A stretch of DNA of 64,000 nucleotides from Orthonyx spaldingii (GCA_013397795.1 VZTJ01004371.1:620001-684000); one strand, 5' to 3'. Positions 13,981 to 25,477 are shown, counted from the first letter of the stretch. Program-made: numbers and translations. The notes: generated by a model from the sequence alone, not told the origin.

Positions 13981-15055
13981 CTTCCCCACACTGGTGTTTG
14001 GCATGCTAAACAAGGCAGCCACTGAGCTGAGGGGTACAGTCCTGCAGAACACAGCCCCATCTCCAGAGCACAGCCATCCCCTGGCAGCTCCCCACACCAG
14101 CTACACTCCAGCTCTCCTGGCCACATGGGAAGATTGGATTCAGCTTTCCAACTTGCAGATGGCACCCGTTGGAGCAGGCTGCTGGGGACTTATGGGCTCT
14201 CAGTGCCATGTTCCATTCACCCCGAGTATGGCCCCGACACTGCTCTGCATCAGTGTGGGTGCTGCTGCAGCCGGTCACTGCGAGCGGTCGGAGGCAGCAT
14301 GCATTGTAAGGGCTGTCAGCACTGCAACCAGTTCCAGGGACACTCTTTTTGATTTACATTTGCTACATCCTTTCTGAGAAACCTCAATTGTCTATTTAAT
14401 CCCTTAGCACTGGGGCAAAAGCATTCAGCTGTGCAACCCAGTACAGCAGGCGCAAATTTGATACCCATTGAAACTGAGAATTTACCAGGCATAAAAACCC
14501 ATATGGGGACAATATAATCTCTGGTGTAATTCTATTTCATTTTCATGTTCCAGTGATGAATCTGATGCAGCAATCAGTATTTGCATCTCACCCCAGCTTC
14601 CCACATCCCTCTAGTGTGTTCGGTAGAAGCGATTCCATCCTGCATTTCTATGTGTGTGAGCAGAATTAGGTTTATTCTGCTCATGTTCTCTGATGTTCCC
14701 CTGCATGCTCTGGTCATGAGCAGGGACCACAGCTTTGCTGTCTCTGTACACAGTTTTCCCTACCAAATAGATCTCTTTTCAACCACATCACTTTCAACTC
14801 TGCTTACTTCCAGAGTGTGATGGGAGCAGGGTTAGGAGTAGGCATACAAGACAATCACATGAAACACTACGCTGCAGCAAGATTCAATTAGGGCAACCTT
14901 GGTGCCTAAGTCAAGCACTGCTCTCTTCAAAGGGCAGAGATGTGCTTCAAAAGACTGTCACATAGAAGGTCCAAAGGTGACAACATGGGCCGGATGGTTT
15001 GTAATACACTTACCAGTGGGTGCAGCTGAGCATGTGTGTCTCTTGTGAGGTTTTA

Positions 15056-15067
15056 TTGTCCGGACAA
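15056..15067. repeat. 12-bp perfect palindrome with CCGG centre
   Basis: TTGTCCGGACAA reads the same on both strands. It keeps a central CpG in CpG-poor surroundings. It could be a dimeric-factor site; no family is assigned. Confidence 0.6.
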
Positions 15068-15380
15068 CAAATTACACATTAGGATGTATGAAAGTCACAA
15101 GCATTATACCCTGACTTTATAGGTCTGGCACTAATGTATGCATTTGGATTTAAAGCACTTTCTTGCAAGTTAAAACCCAGCTCTACTAAGAATTGATGTA
15201 ATTCAATACTTCCTTTGAAAAACCTCCCATAGGAAGATTAGAACAATCTTAGTGATTACAGTCTATCTGGGGTCCACAGATGCCACTAATCTATGGAAAT
15301 TGTGAACTCAAAGGATTTATGTCTAAATGTGATTTAAAAACCACTACCAAATCTCCATCATGGTAGGGTTTTTTTAATGA

Positions 15381-15442
15381 TTTCTTTCTTTCTGCTCTCT
15401 CTCCCTTCTTTCCCCCTGCCCCCAGACTGGATTTCTGTAAGT
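15381..15442 (+). other. Polypyrimidine tract, AG acceptor and GTAAGT donor 11 nt apart
   Basis: About 40 pyrimidine-rich bases end in CAG at 15425 and include TGC words (tctgctc and cctgccc). A perfect GTAAGT donor core starts at 15437, leaving an 11-nt interval (15426-15436). This layout fits a microexon or a recursive-splicing site, but no host gene is visible. A simple CT-rich repeat that happens to end in AG explains it equally well. Confidence 0.2.
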
Positions 15443-17084
15443 GGCTGCAATGTCTGTCTGGAGGACAAGCAGGCACAAGCTGAATAAGCGCCTGCCTCCT
15501 CTGTGGCCCATGGTGTGTGGGCACCATCCTCCACAGCAGTAGCAGCAATTGCCCCAGACGAAGGCTGGACCCTGGAGCCTGTCTGCAGCCTTCACCCTGA
15601 TGAGAGGCAGCTGTGGACGGGTTTTGGTTTATTCTGTTTAAAGAACTATCATGGACTCCCACGTGAATGGGAATGTAAAGAGAAGTCACAAATCAAAGCT
15701 GAACTGCGCAGGCCACTTAGGCGAATGCTATTTGGGCCATATGTTTTGCAGGTTCATTTCATCGGAATAGTAAATTGGTCTGAAATTAGAGCCAGATTTT
15801 AGAAGGCAGCACCGAAGATATGTCCCTTCAGCACACATACACATGAACTCAGATAAAGGGACAGGTCACTCCCAACTTGCAAAGAGGGAGCGTAAATGGA
15901 TATCTACATGCAGGACACAGGGATGGGCATATCCTGTGGACTTTGTGTTTGGTGTGCTCATTTACAGCCCTTCCAGGTGACTCCTCAGGGCCTGTCTCCA
16001 GAACTCTGGCACCATCTCTTCCCTGTATGGACACAGTTTTTACTTCCCAGCATTGGATACTCCACACACAGATCCTTACGTACTTCAGTGGGCATACATC
16101 CACAAATGGTTAGTACAAACTTTTAAATTACAGGGCTTTCAAACAACAACAATAACCTTGTCTTTCCAGCCTGTTCAAATAAACTATTGCAGATTACGGT
16201 CCTGAGTTTTTGTCAAGTTTAAACAAATATGTAGAGCACCAGGACTCTGCAGTATTGCAGTACTGTGACAGCCAGCTCCCAGCAGCTCTCTGAGGCAGAG
16301 CAACGCACTGATGGGATTCTTTGCCCACCAGCTCCCCTCTCACCAGCTCAGAAGATGCAGATCCAGCAAGTCCTTAATCCAAACCAGGGTTTTGGTTTTA
16401 CAGCTCTGGAATAAGGAGGTTTTGCTTACCCCAAACCTGGCTTCAATTTTATCTCATTTCCATAAATAGCTCTAGGAACCTTTGGCAATGTTTTGCCACA
16501 TTTTTCCAGTGGAGGACAGGCAAAGAGTCAAGGCCAGTGCTATATAAGGGTATCTGAACAGTGTTTCTTCTGCCTCTTTGCACCTAAGAGCCTCTCAAGC
16601 CTCCTGCCCAAATGCTTTATCCTTTTCTGCTTTTCAGTCTATATTTTCAAACTGTCATTCCCTTGTGTTTCACCTCATTTCCTCTGAGTTTCCACCTCCA
16701 TTTTGTCACTTAATCATGTGGGCCTCTATAACCTCTCATTTGCTTATGGTAAATATGGCATCTTTAGTAAATCCAGACTGTTTCACTCAGGGGGCACATT
16801 CACAGGTAAATCTCCTTATAGGCAGCCACCTCTGACTCGATAGTACATTTAATCCTGCAGCTGTCAAGCAAAAGGTGATAAATCATCTACCTCTGATCAA
16901 ATAAACCCTGCCTCTTCTCATTCAACCATTAAACTTCTCCCACATTACTGAGGATGGAGGGTTGGATTGGGCTCTGATAGCCATGGACTGAACTTTTCAA
17001 CTTAAAAATCATCTCCCTCATCAGCAACTTCTAAACCCTGTTTACTTAATCTGTGCTGAACTGTGGCCTGAAGAAAGTGAGATT

Positions 17085-17188
17085 TTCTTTGTTTGGTTTC
17101 TCTGGGTTTTTTGGAGGGTGTTTTGTGGGTTTTTTGAGTGGTTTTGAGGTTCTTGGTTGGGTTTTTTTGTTGTTGTTTTTGGATGCTG
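17085..17188 (+). repeat. G/T-rich low-complexity tract
   Basis: The plus strand is nearly pure G and T, with GGG triplets separated by T runs and ending in TTTTTTTGTTGTTGTTTTT. Absence of stop codons in the tract produces a spurious 211-codon plus-strand frame (17053-17688) with a Gly/Phe/Leu-rich N terminus; I do not consider it a gene. Confidence 0.75.
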
Positions 17189-17819
17189 GAAGATGGAAAA
17201 GAATTCTAAAAGGCATTCTTGGATCAAAATCCTGCCACAGAGCTAGGAAAGGGTTAAAGGCAGCCTGTCTACATCTCAGGGAGGGAAAAAGGAGGCTGCT
17301 CTGCTGGGCAGCCCCTGCCTCTACACAAAGCCCCATTGAGCTGGGGAAGGATGGGGCAGGAGGGGTGTGCAGAGCAGTTGTAACTCCACCAGCCCGTTCT
17401 TTTCACTGCAAAGACCCAGCAGGCCCCGTTGGCAGCTCCTGCCGAGTTCGCAGGCTCTGCCAGCCAACTGCTCCCTGTTTGTTCCTTTTTCTTAAAACAA
17501 CAAGGCACACAGGGAAAATAAATACAAAAAGCCCCCAGTATGTGCGTACATTAAGCTGCAAGAGCTGCTGCTCCAGTCCAAGGATTTTAAAAACCTATGG
17601 TTTCCTCTACCGTGCTAATTTGGCTGTGCTGCACCTGCAAAGTATTTTTTATTCCACCATCTTTCTTAAACACAGATGTACATGCTGAGCCAGGAGCCTT
17701 CAGAAGTGCTCTTTGTTGATTTAACTCTTTCCCTCTGGCCTCCAGCGACTTCAGTAAGATCACTCATGCCAAGGCTGAATGCTTTGAAAACCCCCACTCT
17801 CAGGTGCAGGGTCCATGTG
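17189..17819. other. Unique noncoding sequence
   Basis: Moderately GC-rich sequence without a recognisable gene or repeat. Open frames on both strands overlap and have no domain. Confidence 0.45.
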
Positions 17820-18125
17820 CTCCAATTTGTGTGCCTAAATTTCGGCTACCTATATCTACCTCTTGACTTCCAAATATAGGTTGAACTATACAGCCCATAA
17901 GTTTTGGTTTTAGTAAGGCTGTTCAGTACCTATAAAAAAATCAAGCCACTTGTTTTGAAGTGCTCAGACATGGATTTAGGCCCCAGATGCTCAAAAACTG
18001 CAGCTTAAATTTAGACATCTGCATCTGTACCACTGGCAGAGTGTTTTTATTTTTGGAAGCACTGAGCCCCAGCAGCTCCCATTAATTTCAGTAAGAGCTG
18101 CTGGGAGCAGAGAGTCTTGGAAAAC
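17820..18125. mobile_element. Ancient palindromic amniote repeat remnant
   Basis: The segment carries GTGCCTAAAT (17831-17840), an ATGGATTTAGGCCCC-type stretch (17970-17984), a TTGGAAGCACTGAG stretch (18053-18066) and then a long imperfect palindrome centred on CTCCCATTAATTTCAG. This order resembles an old repeat I recall from turtle, crocodilian and bird genomes with CTCCCATTGACTTCA and TTAGGTGCCTAAAT modules. Its palindromic structure suggests a nonautonomous DNA transposon, but I cannot assign a family name. Boundaries are approximate. Confidence 0.4.
18068..18105. repeat. 11-bp inverted repeat inside the ancient repeat
   Basis: CCCAGCAGCTC (18068-18078) and GAGCTGCTGGG (18095-18105) are perfect reverse complements around 16 bases. 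The spacer is itself a decayed palindrome (CCATT against AGTAA), as expected if the original stem was longer. Confidence 0.8.
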
Positions 18126-21100
18126 TCTTCTAGGGAAGCTGTGCTAACATTAGACTCTTGTTTTCAAAAGCATCGGCTTGAAAAGAAATGACACAATCAG
18201 GAGGAAGGAAAATGTTTGTTTAGCCTTCCTATTTAATAAAGCCGTTCCATGAGCAATGAATCTGGTAAACTCCAGTTTCTTGAGGGATGGTGCCCAGTGT
18301 CCTCAAAATCCCACCACCAAAAAGCAGTCTGCTCAATTCCCTCTAATATTGGCAGCCTGTTTAGTGGGACAAACTCCTGTGACCAGATCCTGATGGCTGG
18401 CTGTGCAGTTGGCGGCTGCCACTGAAAATTGAGTGACAGCTGCCTTTCCTTCAGTGCCAGCTTAATTTCTTCCTCTTTCTTCTAACCAGACTAATTTTCA
18501 TGGAAACTGCAGGAATTTATGTGTTGCAGACCTTTAACCTTCTATCAAATTTGGTTGAAAAACTGCCCAGAACTTATTACGGACAAGAAACACAACTGGA
18601 TGAGATTTGTTTCCTTAGGAACGTAGGCTAAAAGGAAAAATTAATCAGATACTTGTGGATATCTGAAAAATTCAGGCTAGAGAAACGAGTTATAGACAAT
18701 TAAAAGAAAAAAAATACAGAAGACAGAGCCAAAAAAAATTATAAGGCTGTGAGACCTGATGGCAATTAGAAGTCTAAATGCAGGTACAAACCTGAAAAAA
18801 GTGCATAAAATAGACGATATGTGGCATTTTCTTCCATTTTAACCTGTTCCTGTGTGAGATATGTGAGAGTGGTGGTGTGTGTGGTTCCTCTAGATGGAAA
18901 GCATATGGCTCACATGAAATGTACAATTCAAGAGTCACATGCAGGTAAATCTCTGAGCAACATACAGAAGTAGCTACAAAAGCAGTAATTCACACCAACT
19001 CGAGGATCCCTGCCTTGGGTGCCTCAGTAGTTGCGAAGCACGTGGTGCCTGGGGAAGAAACAGCCTAACAGGAGTTTTAGTAGATGGCATTTGCTATGCT
19101 TTTAAAACAGTTATAAATACAAACCCAAATGTCATAAATTCCATCTGTGTTCACAGCTGAAGGAGACATCAGTAACTCTGTCTCCTCTTCCATGAGACAG
19201 GAGAAGATGTCAGAGAGTGATTTTCTAGAAAGCAATAAAATGAGGAAGAAAAATCCATGGCAAGAGTAGTTCAAGTGTTTTTAAAAAAGGTTGCTTGGGA
19301 AATGAAGCCTGTCAGGGTAGTAAAACTGTATTGAAAAGTGTAGAAAATGCCCCATCTCAGGAGTGGAGGAAGAGCTGTGAGGCTGAATCCATGGCCTTAT
19401 ATTGCACTTTAAACCATGATAACTCTGGATGTGGTCTCCAGGACCTGCTTTTGGAACAGGCACCACCAAGTTGCAAGATGGGAGAAATGTTATTCCCCTT
19501 CCCCTTTTATCTGTCACATAAGAAGAAATTGGTTGTAAAATTTTGCTACTACATCTTTGTAACAAGATACAAACAGAAGTTGTACATGCCAGACCTAAGG
19601 GATCAGCTGCCCTTGCTGGCAGGAAATATCATTAACCCCTCTGGCTGCAGATAGTGATGCAGTAGGCTGGTTAACACAGCTGGGAGGATGGCAGTGCTGA
19701 GGTGGTCAGGAAAGGAACACAAGGCAAGTCCTGGGAGGGGCTGGAACAACATGCAGGGGTTTCCTCAACTTCATACGTGTCCCTTCCCATCACTTTTCTA
19801 CAAGAATTGTGAAGGAAGTTCCCCAAATAAGATATTTTTACAAAGCAGCAATCTTGCAGCATTTCCTTTTGAAAGCTGTCATATGCAATGCCTCCAAAGA
19901 ACACGACGTGGCTGCTGGCAGGGGTGTCCCGGGTGCCCTGGCTGAGAGGTGCCATGCCTGCTGTTACAGGGAGGCTGCTGGGACTTCCCTCATTTCTGCC
20001 CACCTGCTGACTGCATTGGAGGGAGAAGTTGGGAAAGCTTGTGGACAGTTTCCCAAGCTTTAAGGCTCCCCGAAACCTTTCATTCTGCCCAAGAAACTGG
20101 TAGGATACAGCAAAAGGCAGCCTTGGGGCTCCCTGTGACCAAGGCTCTGTAGTCAGGCAAGAGGTGCCCCATCTGCAGGAGGCCAGCAAATCCATCATCA
20201 GTGAAGCCTGATGCCTTTGCTACTCTTCTTCTGTGTTTCTGATCAAGAAATCTAGTGCTAAATCTGTCAATAAACCCACAGGAAACCTCTAGGCTCCAGT
20301 TTCAGTAGTTGGACACATTTTAATTCCTCTCTAGGTTTTGGGTTAGCAAATTTCACATGAAACCTGTCAAGAACACATTTTTTCCCCCACCTTCTCTCAG
20401 GGCAGTGAGGTGGTAGGGAACATGACTCTGAGGGAGTCCTGCCTCACTGAGTTTTCATATCTGCCTGCATTTGTTCAGTTTTGTGGTAACATGGAAGACG
20501 TTTTGGCCAGTCCATGTCACTACAACTAGATTGCTGACAGCTGTTCAAAGAAGGCAACTGAAGGAACAGACAACATGAAAATTTTCTAAATATGGCAACG
20601 GACTAAGATTCTGAAATGGGTGCTGAAGTGCCGCAATGTGAAAAAAGGGCTACGCAGCAATAAAATATGACAGTAAATTCAGAGTGTGAACCCAAGATTT
20701 TGTCTCATTCAGGTTTTGTAGACTGTCCTCAGAAATGCATAGCGTAGCGCTAACAAAGAGCACTGAAATACAGACCAATCCTTTCTCCTACTGAGGGGCC
20801 TGCACCTTGCCATCCTGATTTATTTCTTATTCACAGGGTGAAAAACACTCATTGGTTTCAGAAGATGTTTCAGATCAAGGACTGAAGCATTTGTGCCTAG
20901 ATTTTCAGTCCACGTATTTTACACACTTTTGAACGCTAACAACAATGCTGTGACTCTGTTGGGATACACGCATTTAAACCAGCATCAAAACTCCTTTATG
21001 GGCAGGATTTAAAATGTTGAATGCATTAGAGAAGAGAAACGTTTGCACTGTGTTTCTTATTGTTGGTTGCTTTTCTGTAAGTGCTTTCAACACCACCAAA

Positions 21101-22199
21101 TTAGTCCAGAAGTGGTTAAAAGCAGCTAAAGGCAGCTTTGGAGGACTCAGTGTCAGCTGGCATTCTAATGAGAATTAGACAATTGGAAATAGACAGCTCT
21201 GAGGCCAAACAATTAGCCAGACAATTAAAAGGCTCTACTGTACAGGGTTTTATGTGGGACAGGATAATGCAGATGCAATATTTGTGCTAATAAGCTAGAC
21301 GGATAAGAATGAAGTTAATTTCCCTTCTCAGCAGCTAAATGAACAGATTGCTCTGTTTTAGCCTAGCCCAAAAGGACGTGATTTTTCCCTGATTGGAGAA
21401 AAAAGGTAAGAGAAAGAAATACAAATATTCTATCCAGTCTCTGGCTGGATAGTCAACTGGTGTGGAGCTTGCAGTGGTTCAGTGCCAAATGCCACCTGCT
21501 CTTCTCTGTCTTCTGCCTTCTGCAAATGCCACTTTCACCTGGGTCACAGCTGGTTCTCCCCATTCTCATTCTGGATTTTTCTGTATGTACAGGATAAGAC
21601 TTAAACACATCTATTTTGATAATTTTGATAATATTTTGCTCACTACAGATCAGAGATATGACAATTTCATGTGAGAAATGAAAACAGGAAAGAGTATAAA
21701 CACAAGCTGTCACTACCCCAAAATATGCACGTAAGTTTCTTATAATTGGAGAAATTGCAGGGTATAGCACCCCATGAGGTGCAGAGAATGAGCCTCCCTA
21801 TGAAAAAACTCCCTTCATGGTGGTATCCCCCTGTGAATGCTGTACACTGAATTATGGTAATGACACACGTGGGAGGCCAGAGTGACCGCAGCAATGTGCC
21901 TAACTTCATAAGGTTTCTCTTTCCCCTGTATTCCAAAATCCTATACCTCTCTAAAGCCATAGCATACCAATGACATGCCAAGAGACTGTCAAAGATCCGA
22001 ACCTCACTACTAATTCAGTTTTGCATGGGGCTGCCTCAGTTGCTGCAGCAACATCTTACAGTGGCGTCTCCCTCAAGGCAAAACCCTCTGAACTTTAACA
22101 TCCACCTGGGCTATGCAGAACTGTACCCAAACCCCAAGGCCCAAAGCAGATGCTACCAGCTTGGTGCAATGGGACATGGTCCATTCCCCTGGACACTAT
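18126..22199. other. Unique noncoding sequence
   Basis: No gene is supported. The 175-codon minus-strand frame at 19671-20198 overlaps plus-strand frames of about 85 codons, starts at no recognisable promoter or exon junction and matches no family I know. Sequence around 21110-21320 looks like a conserved noncoding block and is listed separately. Confidence 0.45.
21110..21320. promoter_or_regulatory. Candidate conserved noncoding element
   Basis: A unique block with repeated homeodomain/SOX-like words: AATTAG (21172, 21212), ACAATT (three times), CTAATGAGAATTAGACAATT and AGACAATTAAAAG. Two related modules of the form AGACAATT plus a purine-rich tail lie 45-50 bp apart. No repeat family or coding frame accounts for it. 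The regulatory reading is inferred from composition only. Confidence 0.25.
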
Positions 22200-22308
22200 C
22201 CTGGGTAGCTAGCTCCAGGTGGCCCTGCATGAGCAGGAGGGCTGGACCAGGTGACCTCCAGAGATCCCTTCCAACCTCAGCTGCCCTGTGATTTTGTGGC
22301 TTTGTGAT
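22200..22308 (+). mobile_element. CR1 LINE, 5'-truncated 3' end
   Basis: The segment has the standard CR1 3' terminus in sense orientation: GAGCAGGAGGGCTGGACCAG, GTGACCTCCAGAGATCCCTT, CCAACCTCAG and a degenerate CTGTGATTTTGTG...TTTGTGAT tail that matches CR1's short 3' octamer repeats in place of poly(A). Only about 110 bp survive, as expected for 5' truncation during target-primed reverse transcription. It has no coding capacity. It is the clearest avian marker in this part of the window. Confidence 0.9.
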
Positions 22309-23794
22309 GTGCCATGCACCAATGGTGTAAAACACCACCAAGGCTTCCAACACTTTCTGCTGCACCGAAAGGGTCATGTGTGAGAGGGAGTGCTGGGAGT
22401 TTGTGGAGATGTGTCTAGGAGCCCCATTGAAATCACAGACACAGACAGGGCCATTGGAGGCTTTTGGTTCCCCCTCCTTCAGGCAGTGCAGGCTGCTGCC
22501 AGAGCCTGCTGTCCCACTTTGCATGAGAATACTGGCTTCAGTGGTGGACCAGCAGTCACTTGTTGCTATTGAGCAGAAAGCATCACCCAAACAGTGAAAA
22601 TGAGCTATTTTGGTTTGGTGGCTCCTTGCAGTTACAGAAGACCAGAAGCAAGTGTCATGCACAGGATAATTGATTCCCCAGGACAACAAGCCATTTGAAT
22701 CACAAGCCACGGGTCCATTTTACAGTGGGTCACCCTGTTGTTTTTCTGCTGTGACGGCAGTGGTTTTGTATCTTTGAGGCTTACCGCACTTGCACAAGAT
22801 AGGTCAGACATGGTCAGCTTTCCACACTGCCCCTCTCTCTCCTCCCTCTTCCCACAAAATGCCATCTGAACGGACACATGACAATATCACACACTCAGAG
22901 GCAAATGTATTTACAATGCATTGGCATGGCTCAGTTCAGTCTGTAATTACCACATTATGGCTTCAGCCAAGCCATTTCTCCAATAACGCCCAGATGTACC
23001 AATTACTTCTCTGTAATGAAAATAGATGGGAAACAGGTGATGAGCCCTGTTTGTAGAAGAGGGAGGGAAAGAAAGTTTTTTTAATGAAAAAATGGCCCTG
23101 ATAAGAATCCTGTATTAGAACAGCACAGTGAAGCTGCCCTAAAGTCTTTGCTGTCTGCAGATCTGATGTGAAAGATCACAGAGCTAACTATCACTTTAAT
23201 ATGTTTAACACAGGCATCTGCATTCTTAGCCAAAAGCTCTTTTTGGCCACTGGAAACTGGAAGCATGTGTGAGGCTGTGCTCCCATCTCGCCAGACCTGG
23301 CACCATGAACTCTGGCCAAGTTCTACTCTACCAAGCGCCTCATTTTCCAGACCAACCCTGAGCAAGAGGCCCCTTTGGAGGGTCAGGTGTACATTGGAGT
23401 TCTTACCCCTTCCCTACCCTGTTTTTAATAAAACCTTTTTGCATGACTCCTCCCTGGTTCTTGCTCTTTTTCTGAGCAGGCACACATGGAGTCAAGGATC
23501 TCCATGTTGCAAAGATCACTGACCAGTGGAAGCTGCAGGACCTCAGCTGCCTTTTCCCTGGGCAACCTGGCACCAGAGAGCACGGCAGGGATATAAGATG
23601 CAAATAGAATCCCTCTGGATAACTAGAAATGGCATTTTTGACCAAAAAGTCTTTCCCAATAACCATTGTATCACAACCTTCTAGGTAAGCAATTTTGTCC
23701 AAAAATTCCAGAATGGATCAAAACTCCTAGAAAACAGGCTGGTGGCTTCCTCCACTTGAGATCGTTTTGCATTTGCAAGCAGCAATAGCGTCGC
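22309..23794. other. Unique noncoding sequence
   Basis: No gene is supported. The 185-codon minus-strand frame at 22153-22710 runs through the antisense of the CR1 fragment, so it is not a gene. An AATAAAA word near 23428 has no identifiable transcript upstream. Confidence 0.45.
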
Positions 23795-24089
23795 TGTTGA
23801 GACAGTGACACACACACACGCTTTGCCCCAAGGGAAAGGTAAAAAAGGTTTTCTTTATTACTAGACAGCTTCTTTTATACACCCTCTTATTTTATTATTT
23901 GTACTACGTATTCATTGGCCATTGACTTACTACAATACAATACCATTAATTGCTTATAACTTGCATGTATCCTCTTTCTGTTGTTTTGTTTCTTACTTTT
24001 GTTGATACTACAGTTCTCATGGGTACAAACTGATTGTCAAAGTCCATGCCTGTAAGGCTTTCAGGCCAACTATCAGTTCCTACACAACA
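23795..24089 (-). mobile_element. Probable solo LTR of an endogenous retrovirus
   Basis: On the minus strand the segment runs TGTTG...CAACA (perfect 5-bp terminal inverted repeat, about 295 bp). It contains a TATA box (GTGTATAAAAG, antisense of 23870-23880) followed about 15 nt later by AATAAA (antisense of 23854-23859) and a short U5-like region with a GT repeat. This compact U3-R-U5 layout is typical of avian LTRs. No gag, pol or env sequence, primer-binding site or second LTR lies nearby, so it is likely a solo LTR. The bases outside the proposed ends do not form a clean target-site duplication, so the boundaries may be off by tens of bases. Confidence 0.6.
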
Positions 24090-24469
24090 GGGGAAATTTT
24101 GCCAGGCTGACGTGCAGAACATTTGTATTGATATTAGCACTGCTGCCTACAAACCACAGCACTGGAAGAACAGTAGTTGCACACAGCTTCATCAAAGGGC
24201 TTCAAGGATGCAGTTGCTCTGTTTGGGATATACAAGTGAAAGCTACTTAATTTTAATTTTGTGCTTCATGTACATAGCACCCTCCCTAATGAAAATGAGG
24301 TCCAGCGATGTAGCGCTGGTGGAGAGGCAAATAAACTTACACTAGTCTGTAAGAGAATTAATTCTTTAAAACCATAAACAACAGCTGTTGTCTCCCAGCA
24401 GAGTGTGAGGGCTTTTTCTGCTATGACTTCATAAAGATTACAAATGATGCTGTAGTACTTTTACTAGTA

Positions 24470-24553
24470 TGTGGGGAAGTGTCGATCACATATGACTAAT
24501 AGACAGTTGTTAATCATTTACATGATTAACGTGTTAGTGCTTCCCCCCACACT
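24470..24553. repeat. Nested quasi-palindrome with an HNF1-like core
   Basis: A perfect inner stem, GTTAATCAT (24509-24517) and ATGATTAAC (24522-24530), has a 4-nt loop. A second helix pairs ACTAAT (24495-24500) with GTTAGT (24533-24538), including one G-T pair. Outer arms TGTGGGGAAG (24470-24479) and CTTCCCCCCACA (24541-24552) are complementary apart from a 2-base difference. The core GTTAATCATTTAC differs from the HNF1 consensus GTTAATNATTAAC at one position. It could be a homeodomain-dimer site, a structured RNA or a short MITE-like relic. Confidence 0.55.
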
Positions 24554-25119
24554 GATTCAGTCACATTTGTCAACTTGCTTTTGTTTATTTTATTTTAAGC
24601 AGCTCTAGCAACAAGATGTGTGAAGCAGCACAGTTATCCAAAGGACTGAATCACAAGTCCTCTGTGAGCATCGCAGAAGGATTTCGCTGGAAACGCGGGT
24701 GCAGAGCTCAGGCAATCAGCAGTGGTTTCTGGATGGGTTTTGACATATTTCCTGTAACCAGCTGAGGCCCAAGTCCTCCTGAAATCATTGGAAGGTCCTG
24801 CACAGCTACAGTTTCACCCAGTAAGATCCAGGAATGTTACTCCAGGGTATTTACTACAAGGAGGGCCAAGCTGCCCAGCTTTTGTTTTCTATTGAATTTA
24901 GCTATGATTTTCTAGGTTTCCCCATTGTGTGGCTTTGGCTTCTGAGCCCATCTGCTACACTTCAGGGTATGTTTTCATTGTGGTGTGTGGGCTCTTGGCT
25001 CATTAACATGGTGTTAATGGAGTATGGCAGCTAGAGCCTTCCTCCCCTCACTGATAAGATGCTCCTTCCGGAAGGAGGTTTGCCCACAGCAGATTCAGCA
25101 GCTGAAGCATTTATCTGCC

Positions 25120-25320
25120 ATGGAGTGTTAATAACTGTTGGATTATAATTACCAAATCTCAATATTTACAGAAAACCAGCCTCTCTATTGTGCAGCTAAT
25201 AGCACAATCTTGAATGTACAAAATGCCAATTTGCTATGAATGAGGAGCTACTTGTTAAAATTCAAAAGCAATTAAACCGTAAGCAGTAGCTGACATTTAA
25301 CAATTGTACTGTTTGCCAAG
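25120..25320. promoter_or_regulatory. Candidate conserved noncoding element
   Basis: An AT-rich unique block with GTTAATAACTG, GATTATAATTACC, GCAGCTAATAGC and AGCAATTAAACCG words. Homeodomain-type ATTA/TAAT cores occur every 15-40 bp, and no repeat family or open frame explains it. Conservation is not testable here. Confidence 0.22.
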
Positions 25321-25477
25321 GAGCCACCACTTACTGGGCATAATTCTGGCAGTGAAGATGTTTTATGGGACAGAAGAACCTAGGGACCCTCCTCCCCAGC
25401 TACACCACAGAGAGGATTAGTGCATGCTGTGCCTCTGCTGGGAGACTGAAAAACTCAAATCGTTCTCAAACCTCTAG

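Larger units (their letters stand above)
13981..17084. other. Unique noncoding sequence with a strong splice-acceptor-like tract
   Basis: No gene is supported. Overlapping frames at 13994-14377 (plus) and 14006-14278 (minus) exclude each other and show no domains. The notable local structures are the 12-bp palindrome at 15056-15067 and the pyrimidine tract and AG at 15381-15425. Confidence 0.45.
24090..25477. other. Unique noncoding sequence with a quasi-palindrome
   Basis: No gene is supported; open frames are at most 103 codons. It holds the quasi-palindrome at 24470-24553 and two conserved-element-like blocks, 24430-24620 and 25120-25320. Confidence 0.45.

Noticed and set aside
17053..17688. 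211-codon plus-strand open frame
   Set aside because: The N-terminal third is a G/T-rich low-complexity tract without stops; the rest has no domain, and an overlapping opposite-strand frame exists.
19671..20198. 175-codon minus-strand open frame
   Set aside because: No recognisable domain, no splice or promoter context, and plus-strand frames of similar quality overlap it.
22153..22710. 185-codon minus-strand open frame
   Set aside because: It reads through the antisense of a CR1 fragment and has no domain.
23410..23480. AATAAAA followed by a T-rich stretch as a second LTR or gene end
   Set aside because: No matching terminal repeats with the LTR at 23795 and no upstream transcript signal.
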